From NCBI RefSeq assembly GCF_020400605.1, contig NZ_JAINRD010000001.1:186001-250000 (forward strand): 64,000 bases of DNA, read 5' to 3'. Made by a program: the position numbers and the translations under genes. This document shows positions 43,087-53,108 of this stretch, piece after piece. The first letter of the stretch is position 1. Each line of letters begins with the position of its first letter. The stretch is from Streptomyces aculeolatus. GTDB taxonomy: Bacteria; Actinomycetota; Actinomycetes; Streptomycetales; Streptomycetaceae. The notes below the pieces were generated by a model. The model worked only from the letters and a program-made list of their open reading frames with translations. It had not been told where the DNA came from and searched no databases.

Positions 43087-43581
43087 CTAGCCGCCGGGGG
43101 AGCCGCCGGTGAGGAAGTCGTCCGCGAGGACGGCGAGGACGCCCTCGATGTTCATCCGCAGGTACGCGCGCAGGCTGGGCGGGACGACGTCGACGGAGTC
43201 GACGCCCTCGCGGGAGAAGGGGATGCGTACCGCCTCGTACTCGCCGCGGGGCTCGTCGACTTCGGGCCCGTGGCGCCGCGTCAGGTCCATGGACGTGAGC
43301 CGGCAGGCGAAGAAGTGCTGCACCTTCACCCCGCGTTCGCCCTCGGGCACGGTGTCGACGAAGACGGGGACGACGCCGGTGACACGGGCACCCAGCTCCT
43401 CGTCGACCTCCCGGTGCAGCGCGGCGACGACGGAGGCGTCGGCGGGCTCGACGCCGCCGCCGGGGGTGATCCAGTAGGGCTCGCGGCCCGGCTTGGTGCG
43501 CTTGATGAGCAGCATCTCGTCGCCGTCGAGGAGGACGGCGCGGGCGGTGCGCTTGACCACGGGCCGGTGGGACACGGTCAT
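43087..43581 (-). CDS. Nudix hydrolase
   Basis: A 164-residue Nudix hydrolase. The Nudix box GGGVEPADASVVAALHREVD continues with EELGA (about 40-65) and supplies the metal-binding Glu residues. Such enzymes hydrolyse nucleoside diphosphates linked to another moiety; specificity is not known. ATG at 43581 is chosen because the family starts here (MTVSHRPVVKRTARAVLL); the frame is open upstream without domain. Confidence 0.9.
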   Translation of the reverse strand: MTVSHRPVVKRTARAVLLDGDEMLLIKRTKPGREPYWITPGGGVEPADASVVAALHREVDEELGARVTGVVPVFVDTVPEGERGVKVQHFFACRLTSMDLTRRHGPEVDEPRGEYEAVRIPFSREGVDSVDVVPPSLRAYLRMNIEGVLAVLADDFLTGGSPGG

Positions 43582-43666
43582 GGGGAGTATGTGGCACGCG
43601 GCGCGCCCGTCGAAACCCGCGGCCGCCGCGGGAAACCGGCGGGCGGGTGCGTACGGCGGAAACACC

Positions 43667-43718
43667 CCCGTCCCGCCGCGCCGGGCGCGCACGGGGCGCG
43701 GCGGCACGGCGGGACGGG
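43667..43718 (-). terminator. Terminator hairpin for the WGxxGxxG gene
   Basis: Left arm CCCGTCCCGCCG (43667-43678) pairs perfectly with CGGCGGGACGGG (43707-43718). It is downstream of the leftward gene ending at 43748. Confidence 0.7.
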
Positions 43719-43747
43719 CGGGAGCCGGGGGTGGGGCGCCTGGGCCG

Positions 43748-44422
43748 TCACCGCCGCTTGTCGTCGTCGCCGGGCATGGGGTCGTCCGTACCGTAGACGC
43801 GGTGCGTGGTGCCGCTCTGGTCGGTGCCCGGCCTGCTCTCGTGGGCGGTGCCGCCGGTGAGGTCGCTGTGCGTGGTGCGGCCGGACCGGTCGTCGGCGCC
43901 GGGCGCGGGCGACGTACGGGACGACGTGCCGCCGGACGTGCCGGACTCGCCGCCCTTCATGCCGGCCGAGCCCGAAGTGCCGGACGTGTCACCGGACATG
44001 CCGTGCTTGCCGCCGCGCATGCCGTGTTTGCCGTGCTTGCCGTGCTCGTGCTCACCGTGGCCGCCGCGCATGTCCTCGTCGGACTTGCGCATGTGGCCGG
44101 CGTCCTTGCCGTGGCCGTGGCCGTGCTCGGTGCCGTACTCGCGGCGCGTGCCCGTGGTCTGGGCGGCACGGTTGGAGACGTCGCCGCGGCGGCTGCTGCT
44201 CGCGCCGGACTTCTTCGCCAGACCCGCGAGGCCGAGGAGGCCGGCCAGGCCCAGCAGGCCCCAGTTGCTGGCGCTGTCGCCCTTCGGGCCGCGCGGGCCC
44301 TGCTGCTGCTGAACGGTGGTCTGGGGGCTGTCCGCCGGGGCGGCGGGCTGCGCGCTCGCGCCGGTCAGGGGGGCCAGGGCGATGATCCCGGCCGCGCCCA
44401 GTGTTGCGGCGATCTTACGCAT
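43748..44422 (-). CDS. Secreted/anchored WGxxGxxG-motif protein with His/Gly-rich tail
   Basis: A 224-residue protein with a Sec signal (about 1-24, ending GASAQP), a short segment QGPRGPKGDSAS, and the motif NWGLLGLAGLLGLAGLAKK, which resembles the WGxxGxxG membrane-anchor motif. The rest is a His/Gly/Lys/Ser/Thr-rich, repetitive tail (HGHGHGK, HGEHEHGKHGKHGMRGGKHG) that could bind divalent metals. Function unknown. ATG at 44422 follows AGGGAG. The tail may lie outside the membrane. Confidence 0.72.
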   Translation of the reverse strand: MRKIAATLGAAGIIALAPLTGASAQPAAPADSPQTTVQQQQGPRGPKGDSASNWGLLGLAGLLGLAGLAKKSGASSSRRGDVSNRAAQTTGTRREYGTEHGHGHGKDAGHMRKSDEDMRGGHGEHEHGKHGKHGMRGGKHGMSGDTSGTSGSAGMKGGESGTSGGTSSRTSPAPGADDRSGRTTHSDLTGGTAHESRPGTDQSGTTHRVYGTDDPMPGDDDKRR

Positions 44423-44565
44423 GGTGTGATCTCCCTTGAGAGCTGTGCCGACGGGCGTCTCGAACGCGGCTCTCGACCCGCGTGCCCGCGGCTCCCCCAC
44501 ACACCATGAACACATGCATTGCCTGGTTACGCGAGTTTTATCCCCTTTGCCCGGGCGGTACGGCC

Positions 44566-45756
44566 TCAGCGGGCGAGGGCGTACGCCAGCGCTTCGCGCA
44601 GGTCGGCGACGAGGTCCGCGGTGTCCTCGACGCCCGCGGAGAACCTGACGAAGCCCTCCGGCACCGCGTCCCCGCCCCACCGTCCGCGCCGCTCCGCGGT
44701 CGTGCGCACGCCGCCGAAGCTCGTCGCCTCGTCGACCAGCCGCGCCGCGCCGAGGAACCGCTCCGCGGCCGCCCGGTCCGGCAGCGTGAACGCCACCACG
44801 CACCCGTACCGCCCGCCGCGCATCTGGCGCGCGGCGAGCGCGTGTGCGGGGTCGGACGGCAGCCCGGGGTGGCGCACGTCCCGTACCCCGGGCGTCGCGC
44901 GCAGCGCTTCGGCCACGGCGAGGGCGTTCGCCGCCTGGCGCGCGGTACGCAACTCCAGCGTCGCCAGCGAACGGTGCGCCAGCCACGCCTCCATCGGCCC
45001 GGGGATGGCGCCCGCGGTCTTGCGCCAGGTGCGCAGCCGGCGGGCGAGCGCGGGGTCGCGGGTGACGGCGTAGCCGAGGAGGACATCGCCGTGGCCGGTC
45101 AGCGCCTTGGTGCCGCTGGCGACGGAGAGGTCGGCGCCGAGTTCCAGGGGGCGCTGGCCGAGGGGGGTGGGCAGGGTGTTGTCGACGGCGACGAGCGCAC
45201 CGGCGGCGTGGGCGGCGGCCGCCAGGCGCCGGATGTCGCAGACGTCGAGGCCCGGGTTGGAGGGGGTCTCCAGCCACAGCAGGCGGGCGCCGTCGAGGAG
45301 CGCGGCCTGCGCGTCGCCGGCGGTGGGGGCGGCGCGTACCTCGCTGCCGTGCTCTTCGAGGAGGGTGCGCAGGCCGCCGGGCACGAGGTTGTAGCCGTCG
45401 GCGGGCAGGACGACGTGGCCGCGCGGTGCGCCGTCCGGCGGCGGGGCGGGGACGGCCATGAGGACGGCGGTGATCGCCGCCATGCCGGAGGCGAAGGCCA
45501 CGGCCTCGGCGGGGACGCCGGGCGACTCCAGCTCGGCGAGGGCGGCTTCGAGGCGGGTCCAGGTGGGGTTGGCGTCGCGGCCGTAGTCGTAGGGGGCGGC
45601 GGTGACGTCACCGGGGAGGTGGTAGTGGGCGGCGAAGGCGGGGCCGGGGAGGGCGGGTTCGTACGGCTCGGGGGCGGGGAGGCCGGCCCGTACGACGCGG
45701 GTGGCGTCGGCGGCTTCTGCGCCGGTGTCCTCGGGCGGGGTGGTGTCGGGGGTCAT
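44566..45756 (-). CDS. PLP-dependent cystathionine gamma-lyase/synthase family enzyme
   Basis: A 396-residue Cys/Met metabolism PLP enzyme. The PLP lysine is Lys217 in SGTKALTGHGD, with the segment WLETPSNPGLDVCD near 161-174 and DNTLPTP near 192-198. Such enzymes cleave or form cystathionine-type thioethers in sulfur amino acid metabolism; the exact reaction cannot be fixed. It is the third gene of an operon with a PTP and a fructosamine kinase-like protein, and its start overlaps the upstream stop (ATGA). Confidence 0.9.
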   Translation of the reverse strand: MTPDTTPPEDTGAEAADATRVVRAGLPAPEPYEPALPGPAFAAHYHLPGDVTAAPYDYGRDANPTWTRLEAALAELESPGVPAEAVAFASGMAAITAVLMAVPAPPPDGAPRGHVVLPADGYNLVPGGLRTLLEEHGSEVRAAPTAGDAQAALLDGARLLWLETPSNPGLDVCDIRRLAAAAHAAGALVAVDNTLPTPLGQRPLELGADLSVASGTKALTGHGDVLLGYAVTRDPALARRLRTWRKTAGAIPGPMEAWLAHRSLATLELRTARQAANALAVAEALRATPGVRDVRHPGLPSDPAHALAARQMRGGRYGCVVAFTLPDRAAAERFLGAARLVDEATSFGGVRTTAERRGRWGGDAVPEGFVRFSAGVEDTADLVADLREALAYALAR

Positions 45757-46784
45757 CGGCCGGCTCCTTCCAGGGCCGCGCGCGCCGCGGCGCCGCACTG
45801 CGCGCCGTAGCCGGCGCCGAACAGCGCGGCGTGCACGAGCAGATGGTGGAGTTGGTACAGCGGCACCCGGCCGCGCCGCCCGGGCAGCGGGCGGACCTCC
45901 TCGTACGCCCCGAGCAGCCGCCCGAGCTGCGGGCAGCCGAACAGCTCCAGGAACGCGAGGTCCACCTCGGGGTGGCCGCCCTGCGCGGCGGGGTCGACGA
46001 GGTGGGCGCGCTCGCCCGCGGACCACAGCACGTTGCCCGACCACAGGTCGCCGTGGATGACGGCGGGCGGCTGCGGCGGGCCTGCGACCTGGTCGATCAC
46101 CGCGCAGAGGCGCTCGACGGCGCGGGTGTCGGCGGGTGTGAGGGCGCCGTTGTCAGTGGCGAGGCGTAGAAAGGGAAGCAGCCGGAGCCCGGCGTAGAAG
46201 GCGGGCCAGTCATCGGGGGAGGCAGGCGCATGTTCGGCGTGCTCAGGGGGTGGTTCCGCGGCCGGATCCGGGGTGCCGGGGCCGGTCGGGGCGACCGCGG
46301 TATCGGGGGTGCCGGGGGGATCGGGGGCTCCCGGGGACGGCAGCGGGAGCGAGCCGATGTAGGCGGGCCAGGGGGTGCCGTAGGCGGCGGCGGGTGTGTC
46401 GTGCAGGGCGGCGAGGTCGCGGCCGAGCCGCTCGGCCTGCGCCGGGGTCGCGGGGCCGGGCTCGATCCACTCCAGCAGGATCATCCCGGGCTCCGCGCCG
46501 AGGACGGCGGGGACGGGGATTGTGCCGGTGTCCGCGAGCAGGCGCAGGCCGTGCGCCTCGGCGGCGAAGAAGGCGGCGGGGGCGCCGGGGCGGGTCTTGG
46601 CGAAGACGCGGCGGCCGTCGGCGAGTTCGAGGCGGTGCGCGGCGGAGATGTCCCCGCCGCCGACGGGGCGCGCGGCGCGTACGTGCGTGCCGGCGAGCGC
46701 GGCGGCGCGGTCCGTGACGCCCTGGGGTGCGCCGGCCCGCCGGGCGGGGCCGCCGGGCGGCGGCCCGGCTGCCGGGGGGTTCAC
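45753..46784 (-). CDS. Fructosamine kinase-like/APH-fold protein
   Basis: A 343-residue member of the fructosamine-3-kinase family, which phosphorylates glycated amines or related sugar amines. The protein-kinase-like elements are GGGDISAAHRL near 43-53, KTR near 64, HGDLWSGNVLW (catalytic loop, about 245-255) and LVDPAAQGGHPEVDLA with the metal-binding Asp. A Pro-rich insert (about 150-195) lengthens the N-to-C-lobe connection. GTG at 46784 overlaps the PTP stop (GTGA), and its stop overlaps the lyase start. Specific substrate unknown. Confidence 0.88.
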   Translation of the reverse strand: MNPPAAGPPPGGPARRAGAPQGVTDRAAALAGTHVRAARPVGGGDISAAHRLELADGRRVFAKTRPGAPAAFFAAEAHGLRLLADTGTIPVPAVLGAEPGMILLEWIEPGPATPAQAERLGRDLAALHDTPAAAYGTPWPAYIGSLPLPSPGAPDPPGTPDTAVAPTGPGTPDPAAEPPPEHAEHAPASPDDWPAFYAGLRLLPFLRLATDNGALTPADTRAVERLCAVIDQVAGPPQPPAVIHGDLWSGNVLWSAGERAHLVDPAAQGGHPEVDLAFLELFGCPQLGRLLGAYEEVRPLPGRRGRVPLYQLHHLLVHAALFGAGYGAQCGAAARAALEGAGR

Positions 46785-47302
46785 GGGCGGGCGGTGAGCT
46801 CGTCGCGTACGGCCTGCAGCAGGCCGTCGGCGGCGGTCTCGATCAGGTCGAGAGCCTCTTCGAAGCCGCGGGTGCCGCCGTAGTACGGGTCCTCGACGTC
46901 GGTCAGGTCGACGTCGGGCACGAAGGAGAGCAGCAGCCGCACCTTCTCGGCGTCCGCGGGCGTCGGCGCGATCTTGAGCAGCCGGCGGACGTGCCCGCCG
47001 TCCAGCCCGAGGACGAGATCGCGTTCGGCGAACCAGTCGGTCGTGAACTGCCGGGCGGTGTGCGCCAGCTCGTAGCCGTGCCCGGTGAGCACGGCGGCGG
47101 CGCGCGGGTCGGCGGCCTCGCCGACGTGCCAGCCGTCGGTGCCGGCGCTGTCCACCTCGATCTCGCCGTCGAGCCCCGCCTCCGCGACACGGGCGCGGAA
47201 GACGGCCTCGGCCATCGGCGAGCGGCAGATGTTGCCGGTGCAGACGAAGCAGACGCGGAAAGGCGGGGGGAGTGGGCGTTCGCTCGTTCGCATGCGCTCC
47301 AT
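46781..47302 (-). CDS. Low-molecular-weight protein tyrosine phosphatase
   Basis: A 173-residue LMW-PTP. The P-loop CTGNICRS has the catalytic Cys21 and Arg27 (C-x5-R), and the general acid lies in DPYYGG near 136. It removes phosphate from tyrosine residues. The ATG at 47302 is followed by another ATG at 47293; either could be used. It is the first gene of the PTP-fructosamine kinase-lyase run, linked by 4-nt overlaps. Confidence 0.92.
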   Translation of the reverse strand: MERMRTSERPLPPPFRVCFVCTGNICRSPMAEAVFRARVAEAGLDGEIEVDSAGTDGWHVGEAADPRAAAVLTGHGYELAHTARQFTTDWFAERDLVLGLDGGHVRRLLKIAPTPADAEKVRLLLSFVPDVDLTDVEDPYYGGTRGFEEALDLIETAADGLLQAVRDELTARP

Positions 47303-47389
47303 CCTGCCTCAGCCGGGGCGGGGGCGCCCGGTGCCGGTGGCCGGTTCCCGACTTTCCGGAGTCCGCCGCTCCGCGCCGGCCGCGGGGGG

Positions 47390-47764
47390 TCAGTCCCGGT
47401 CGAGCGCCATGCTCGTCGCCCACGACACGATGCTGATCACCAGTCCGCCGAGCACCGCCGTCCAGAAGCCGTCCACGTGGAAGCTCAAGTCCGATTTGTC
47501 CGCGATCCAGGAGGTGAGCATCAGCATCAGCGCGTTGATCACGAGCGTGAACAGCCCGAGGGTCAGCAGCAGTAGCGGCAGCGACAGGAGTTGCACGAGG
47601 GGCTTGACGACGAAGTTCACGACGCCGAAGATCAACGCGACCAGCAGCAGTGTGACGGCCTTGTCGGCGTTGTCGTGACCGGTCAGCCCGATGTCGGGGA
47701 TCAGCCAGACCGCGACCGCGAGGGCGGCGGCGTTGGCGAGTGTTTTGATCAGAAAAGTCTTCAT
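47390..47764 (-). CDS. Phage-holin-like (DUF360-type) membrane protein
   Basis: A 124-residue protein with four hydrophobic helices (about 7-27, 38-55, 60-80, 95-115), of the small membrane protein family annotated phage holin family in many actinobacteria; it is a chromosomal house protein, not evidence of a prophage. Function unknown. ATG at 47764, divergent from the cupin gene. Confidence 0.88.
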   Translation of the reverse strand: MKTFLIKTLANAAALAVAVWLIPDIGLTGHDNADKAVTLLLVALIFGVVNFVVKPLVQLLSLPLLLLTLGLFTLVINALMLMLTSWIADKSDLSFHVDGFWTAVLGGLVISIVSWATSMALDRD

Positions 47765-47821
47765 GGGTGTGATCGTTCCAGAGGTAGTCGGGAGCACCAT
47801 GGACGCGGAGGGCGGAGCACG

Positions 47822-48139
47822 ATGAAGGCATTCCGGCTGGACGACCTGGAGGCGGAGCGCCGTGCGAACGACGGAGCGTACCTCCAGTTCCTCCGGGAGC
47901 GGAACATGTCGGTGGGCCTGTACGCGCTGGACGCCGGATCGCCCGATCCGCAGCAGCCGCACAGCCAGGACGAGGTCTACGTGATCATGAGCGGTCGCGG
48001 CTCCGTCACCGTCGGCGACGAAACCCTGCAGGTCGGCAGGGGCTGCGTCGTCTACGTACCGGCGGGCGTGCCGCATCGTTTCCACCACATCACCGAGGAT
48101 CTCCGGGTTCTGGTGGTCTTCTCTCCACCCGAGGCGTGA
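47822..48139 (+). CDS. Cupin-domain protein
   Basis: A 105-residue single cupin barrel. HSQDEVYVIMSGRGSVTVGDE gives His and Glu metal ligands near 47-60, and a second motif (VPAGVPHRFHHI) has the later His. It may be an isomerase, dioxygenase-like enzyme or small-ligand sensor. ATG at 47822 has a GGAG sequence 6 nt upstream. Its stop overlaps the next small frame but not its chosen start. Confidence 0.88.
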   Translation: MKAFRLDDLEAERRANDGAYLQFLRERNMSVGLYALDAGSPDPQQPHSQDEVYVIMSGRGSVTVGDETLQVGRGCVVYVPAGVPHRFHHITEDLRVLVVFSPPEA

Positions 48140-48270
48140 ATCAGTCCCTCAGGGTCGCCTCGGGGTTCGTTCCGGGGTGGACCGGGGCAGGGGGCACTCC
48201 CGTCCGCCCGCCCGGCGACCTAGCATCGGAGGCACCGGGACAACCCCGGCGTACCCGAGGAGGAATGACC

Positions 48271-48489
48271 GTGTCCGTGAAAGAGATCACTGCGGGACTG
48301 CCGTGGTGGGTGACGTGGGTGCTGATCCCGGCGATCGTGCTGGTGGTCTTCGGCAGCCTGATCATGTGGGTGGTCGGCATCATCATCGGCCTGCTGTTCA
48401 AGGTCCTGCTGGCCGCGGCGCTGATCGCGGGTGCGATCTTCCTGGTGCGGAAGTTCATGAGCGCGTCGTCGTCGAAGAGCGACTGGTAG
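48271..48489 (+). CDS. DUF5326-like small membrane protein
   Basis: A 72-residue protein with two hydrophobic helices (about 11-33 and 35-58) between a short N-terminus (SVKEITAGLPWWV) and RKFMSASSSKSDW. It matches the DUF5326 family of Streptomyces as I remember it. GTG at 48271 is selected because GAGGAGG sits seven nt upstream; ATG at 48265 is too close. Function unknown. Confidence 0.8.
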   Translation: MSVKEITAGLPWWVTWVLIPAIVLVVFGSLIMWVVGIIIGLLFKVLLAAALIAGAIFLVRKFMSASSSKSDW

Positions 48490-48516
48490 CCGACCCGCCC
48501 CGCCCCGCCTCCGGCG

Positions 48517-50022
48517 CTACCTCCGGCGCCGCCGACCGCCGCCGCCCCGGCGGCGGGAGGGGCCCTCGGGAGGAGCCGCGGCAGCGCCGGAGCCCGTACC
48601 CGCCCAGGAGCCGCCCGGCCCCTGTCCCGTACCGGACCCGGGCCCTGACCACGGCCCCTGCCCTGGCCCCTGTCCCGACCCGGATCCGTGTCCCGGCCCG
48701 GGTCCCGGACCCGGGCCCGGCTCCGCAGGCACCGGCCGCGGCCCCGGACCCGCCCCCGGCCCCGGCTTCGTCCCCGGTCCCCGGTGACGGTCGGCCGAGA
48801 CGACGAGCGCCGCGAGGCCCGTCGTCAGCGGCACCGAGGCGACCAGCCCGATGCTGCCCACGAGGGTCCGTACGATCTCCTCCGCGACGAACTCGCTCGT
48901 CGCCACCGTGCCGACGCCCTGGTCGGCGATCGTGAAGAGCAGCAGCAGCGGCAGCGCCGCCCCCGCATACGCCAGGACCAGGGTGTTCACCACCGACGCG
49001 ATGTGATCGCGCCCGATCCGCATCGCGGACGCGTACAGCTTCCGCCACGGCGCCGACGGATCCGCCTGCCGCAGCTCCCACACCGCGGACGCCTGCGTCA
49101 CCGTCACGTCGTCCAGCACCCCGAGCGAGCCGATCAGCACCCCCGCGAGCAGCAGCCCGCTCATGTCGATGTCCGGGTACTGGGTGTGGATCAGCCCCGT
49201 GAAGTCGTCGGTGTTCCCGGTCAGTTCCGACCAGCCGATGAACAGCGAGCCCAGCAGCCCGATGAGCAGCAGCGACGCCAGCGTGCCGAGCGCCGCCACC
49301 GACGTACGCACGTTGAAGCCGTGGCACAGGTAGAGCGCGATCAGCATGATGGCACTGCCGCCGACCACCGCCACCACCAGCGGATTCGACCCGTCGAGGA
49401 TCGCCGGCAGGATGAACAGGATCAGGATCGCGAAGCTCACCGCCAGCGCCGCGAGCGCCGCCAGCCCCCGCAGCCGCCCCACCACGACCACCGCCCCCGC
49501 GAACACCAGCGCCAGCGCCGCCATCGGCACCGTACGCACCACGTCGGAGACGGCGTACTGCAGCTCGCGCGGCGCCTTCGGCGAGTAGGAGACGACGAGT
49601 TCCTGCCCCACGTCGTACCGCCGGGACGCGTCCGGCGCGACGACCTCCGTGAACGTGCGCCCCGCGTGCTTGCCCGACGTCACCTCGATCGTCGCCTGCT
49701 CGCACACCGCGTCCTCGTCGGGACGCGGCTCGTCCGCGTCGCCGCCGCCGCCCGGCGGCCCCTGCTCCTGGATCTGCGCGCCCACGTCCGCGCACTTCAC
49801 TTCCTCGACCTTCGTGACCTTCGCCCGCTGCCGCTCCTGGTCGAAGCCGATGCCGCTGCGCTCCCCCGCCGGTTCGTCACCCGGCCACAGCGCGATGAGC
49901 CCGGCGAGCACCGCCAGCGCGAACGGGACGAGCACCGCGGCGATCACCGTACGCAGCCGGTGCGAGGCGGGCGGAGCCGGAGCGCCGCCGTGGTCGTGGG
50001 AGTGGCCGTGCGAATGTGTCAC
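48517..50022 (-). CDS. YibE/F family membrane protein
   Basis: A 501-residue membrane protein of the YibE/F family. It begins with a His-rich motif (HSHGHSHDHGG), then a signal-anchor helix, an extracytoplasmic part (about 50-140) with Cys residues, seven or so helices (about 150-430) including GVLDDVTVTQ, and a long Pro/Gly-rich cytoplasmic tail of GPGPGPGxG repeats. Function in transport is presumed by family. GTG at 50022. It is divergent from thiC, and its start lies 83 nt from the TPP riboswitch. Confidence 0.9.
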   Translation of the reverse strand: MTHSHGHSHDHGGAPAPPASHRLRTVIAAVLVPFALAVLAGLIALWPGDEPAGERSGIGFDQERQRAKVTKVEEVKCADVGAQIQEQGPPGGGGDADEPRPDEDAVCEQATIEVTSGKHAGRTFTEVVAPDASRRYDVGQELVVSYSPKAPRELQYAVSDVVRTVPMAALALVFAGAVVVVGRLRGLAALAALAVSFAILILFILPAILDGSNPLVVAVVGGSAIMLIALYLCHGFNVRTSVAALGTLASLLLIGLLGSLFIGWSELTGNTDDFTGLIHTQYPDIDMSGLLLAGVLIGSLGVLDDVTVTQASAVWELRQADPSAPWRKLYASAMRIGRDHIASVVNTLVLAYAGAALPLLLLFTIADQGVGTVATSEFVAEEIVRTLVGSIGLVASVPLTTGLAALVVSADRHRGPGTKPGPGAGPGPRPVPAEPGPGPGPGPGHGSGSGQGPGQGPWSGPGSGTGQGPGGSWAGTGSGAAAAPPEGPSRRRGGGGRRRRR

Positions 50023-50104
50023 GGCCAGATCATCGCAGGAGCCGCCCCGGGGCCCCCTTCCGCGCCGGGACGCAGGGCGGTTAGCGTAGGCGGAGAACTG
50101 CACA

Positions 50105-52028
<1,924 letters not shown>

Positions 52029-52045
52029 CCCGACGACACACAACC

Positions 52046-52074
52046 GGCCCGCGCCCCCAGGAGGGCCGCGGGCC
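52046..52074 (+). terminator. Terminator hairpin of thiC
   Basis: GGCCCGCG (52046-52053) pairs with CGCGGGCC (52067-52074) around a short loop, 18 nt past the thiC stop. Confidence 0.7.
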
Positions 52075-52172
52075 GGCCGTGCGCCCGAACCATCACGAGA
52101 CGCCCGGCACCCCTGTCCCTGTCCCTGTCCCTGGGCGCCGCCTTCGGCGCCGTCGCCGGCCTGATCGCAGGG

Positions 52173-52589
52173 GTGGCCGGCGCGGTGATCTCCGGCCGCC
52201 GGACCTTCGAACTCGCCGGGCGCTGGCAGGGCGACCACCACGACGGCGTACCGATCTTCGTCCTCACCCACCGGGCGGACGACGGGGACGTGCCACCCGG
52301 CCACGCGCGCTTCGTCACCGACGTCGAGGAGTGCGCCCGCCGGGCCCGCGCCGCCGCCGGGGACCGGCCGGTCATGGTCCACGGGGCGGGCGCCGCCCAG
52401 GCGCTCCTGCGCGCCGGGCACATCGACGAGATGGAGATCCACCTGGTGCAGGTCCTCCTCGGGGACGGCCGGCGGCTCTTCGACCACCTCGGTGACCGGC
52501 ACATCGAACTCGACCTCGTCCGGCGGCTCGACGACCGGGACGTCACCCACCTCCGCTACCGTGTGCGCCGACCCGAGGAGGCCGCGTGA
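52173..52589 (+). pseudogene. N-terminally truncated DHFR/RibD-like reductase
   Basis: The frame gives the C-terminal two thirds of a RibD-C-like reductase: AVISGRRTFELAG, then FVLTHRADD, VHGAGAAQALLRAGHIDEMEIHLVQVLLGDGRRLF. The family's first 50 or so residues (start strand, SLDG turn and the region before the GRR motif) are missing; upstream the frame is open but reads into CTGTCC tandem repeats (52113-52130) with no coding look. GTG at 52173 gives 138 residues. Either a relic or a shortened protein. The end overlaps the VOC gene start (GTGA), so it may still be translated. Confidence 0.6.
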
Positions 52590-52999
52590 AGACCCTGTTC
52601 GTCGCCTACCGCGTCACCGACCTGGACCGCTCCCTCGGCTTCTACACCGCCCTCGGCTACGAGGTGCTGGGCCGCGTCGAGCCCGGCGACGGCAGTCGCC
52701 TCGTGATCCTCCGGTTCCCCGGCGAACCGGCGGCCTCCCTCGAACTGGTCCACCGCCCCGCCGGCGGACCCGTCGACGTGGGCAGCGGCGTCGACCACCT
52801 CGCGATCCAGACGGACGCGCTGTCCGACACCCTGGAGCGGCTGGCCGGCGCCGGCCTGAAGCCGGGGCCCGTCGAGTACCCGGGCGGTCCGGACGGGCCG
52901 AGGACGTCGTGGCTCACCGACCCGGACGGCTACCGGATCGAGTTGGTGCAGTGGCCGCCCGGGCACCCCGACGGCCTCACCGCCGCGGACTTCGCCTGA
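52586..52999 (+). CDS. VOC family (glyoxalase/bleomycin resistance-like) protein
   Basis: A 137-residue VOC-fold protein with the paired beta-alpha-beta halves: RVTDLDRSLGFYTALGYEV near 9-27 and DHLAIQTD with TDPDGYRIELVQW near 112-124, the latter carrying the metal Glu. Such proteins act as glyoxalases, dioxygenases or drug-binding proteins. GTG at 52586 overlaps the previous stop by 4 nt, so the pair is coupled. Confidence 0.9.
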   Translation: MKTLFVAYRVTDLDRSLGFYTALGYEVLGRVEPGDGSRLVILRFPGEPAASLELVHRPAGGPVDVGSGVDHLAIQTDALSDTLERLAGAGLKPGPVEYPGGPDGPRTSWLTDPDGYRIELVQWPPGHPDGLTAADFA

Positions 53000-53108
53000 G
53001 CCGGTCCGACGGGTCCGCCGCCCAGCGTGAGGGGCTCGCGGTCTCTCCCCGCCGCGGCGGCCGGGTCTACACTCTTTCCCCACCGAACGCGACCCGGGGG
53101 AGGGGCCG

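Noticed and set aside
47390..47764. Prophage holin
   Set aside because: No other phage gene is near. The four-helix family is normal in actinobacterial chromosomes.
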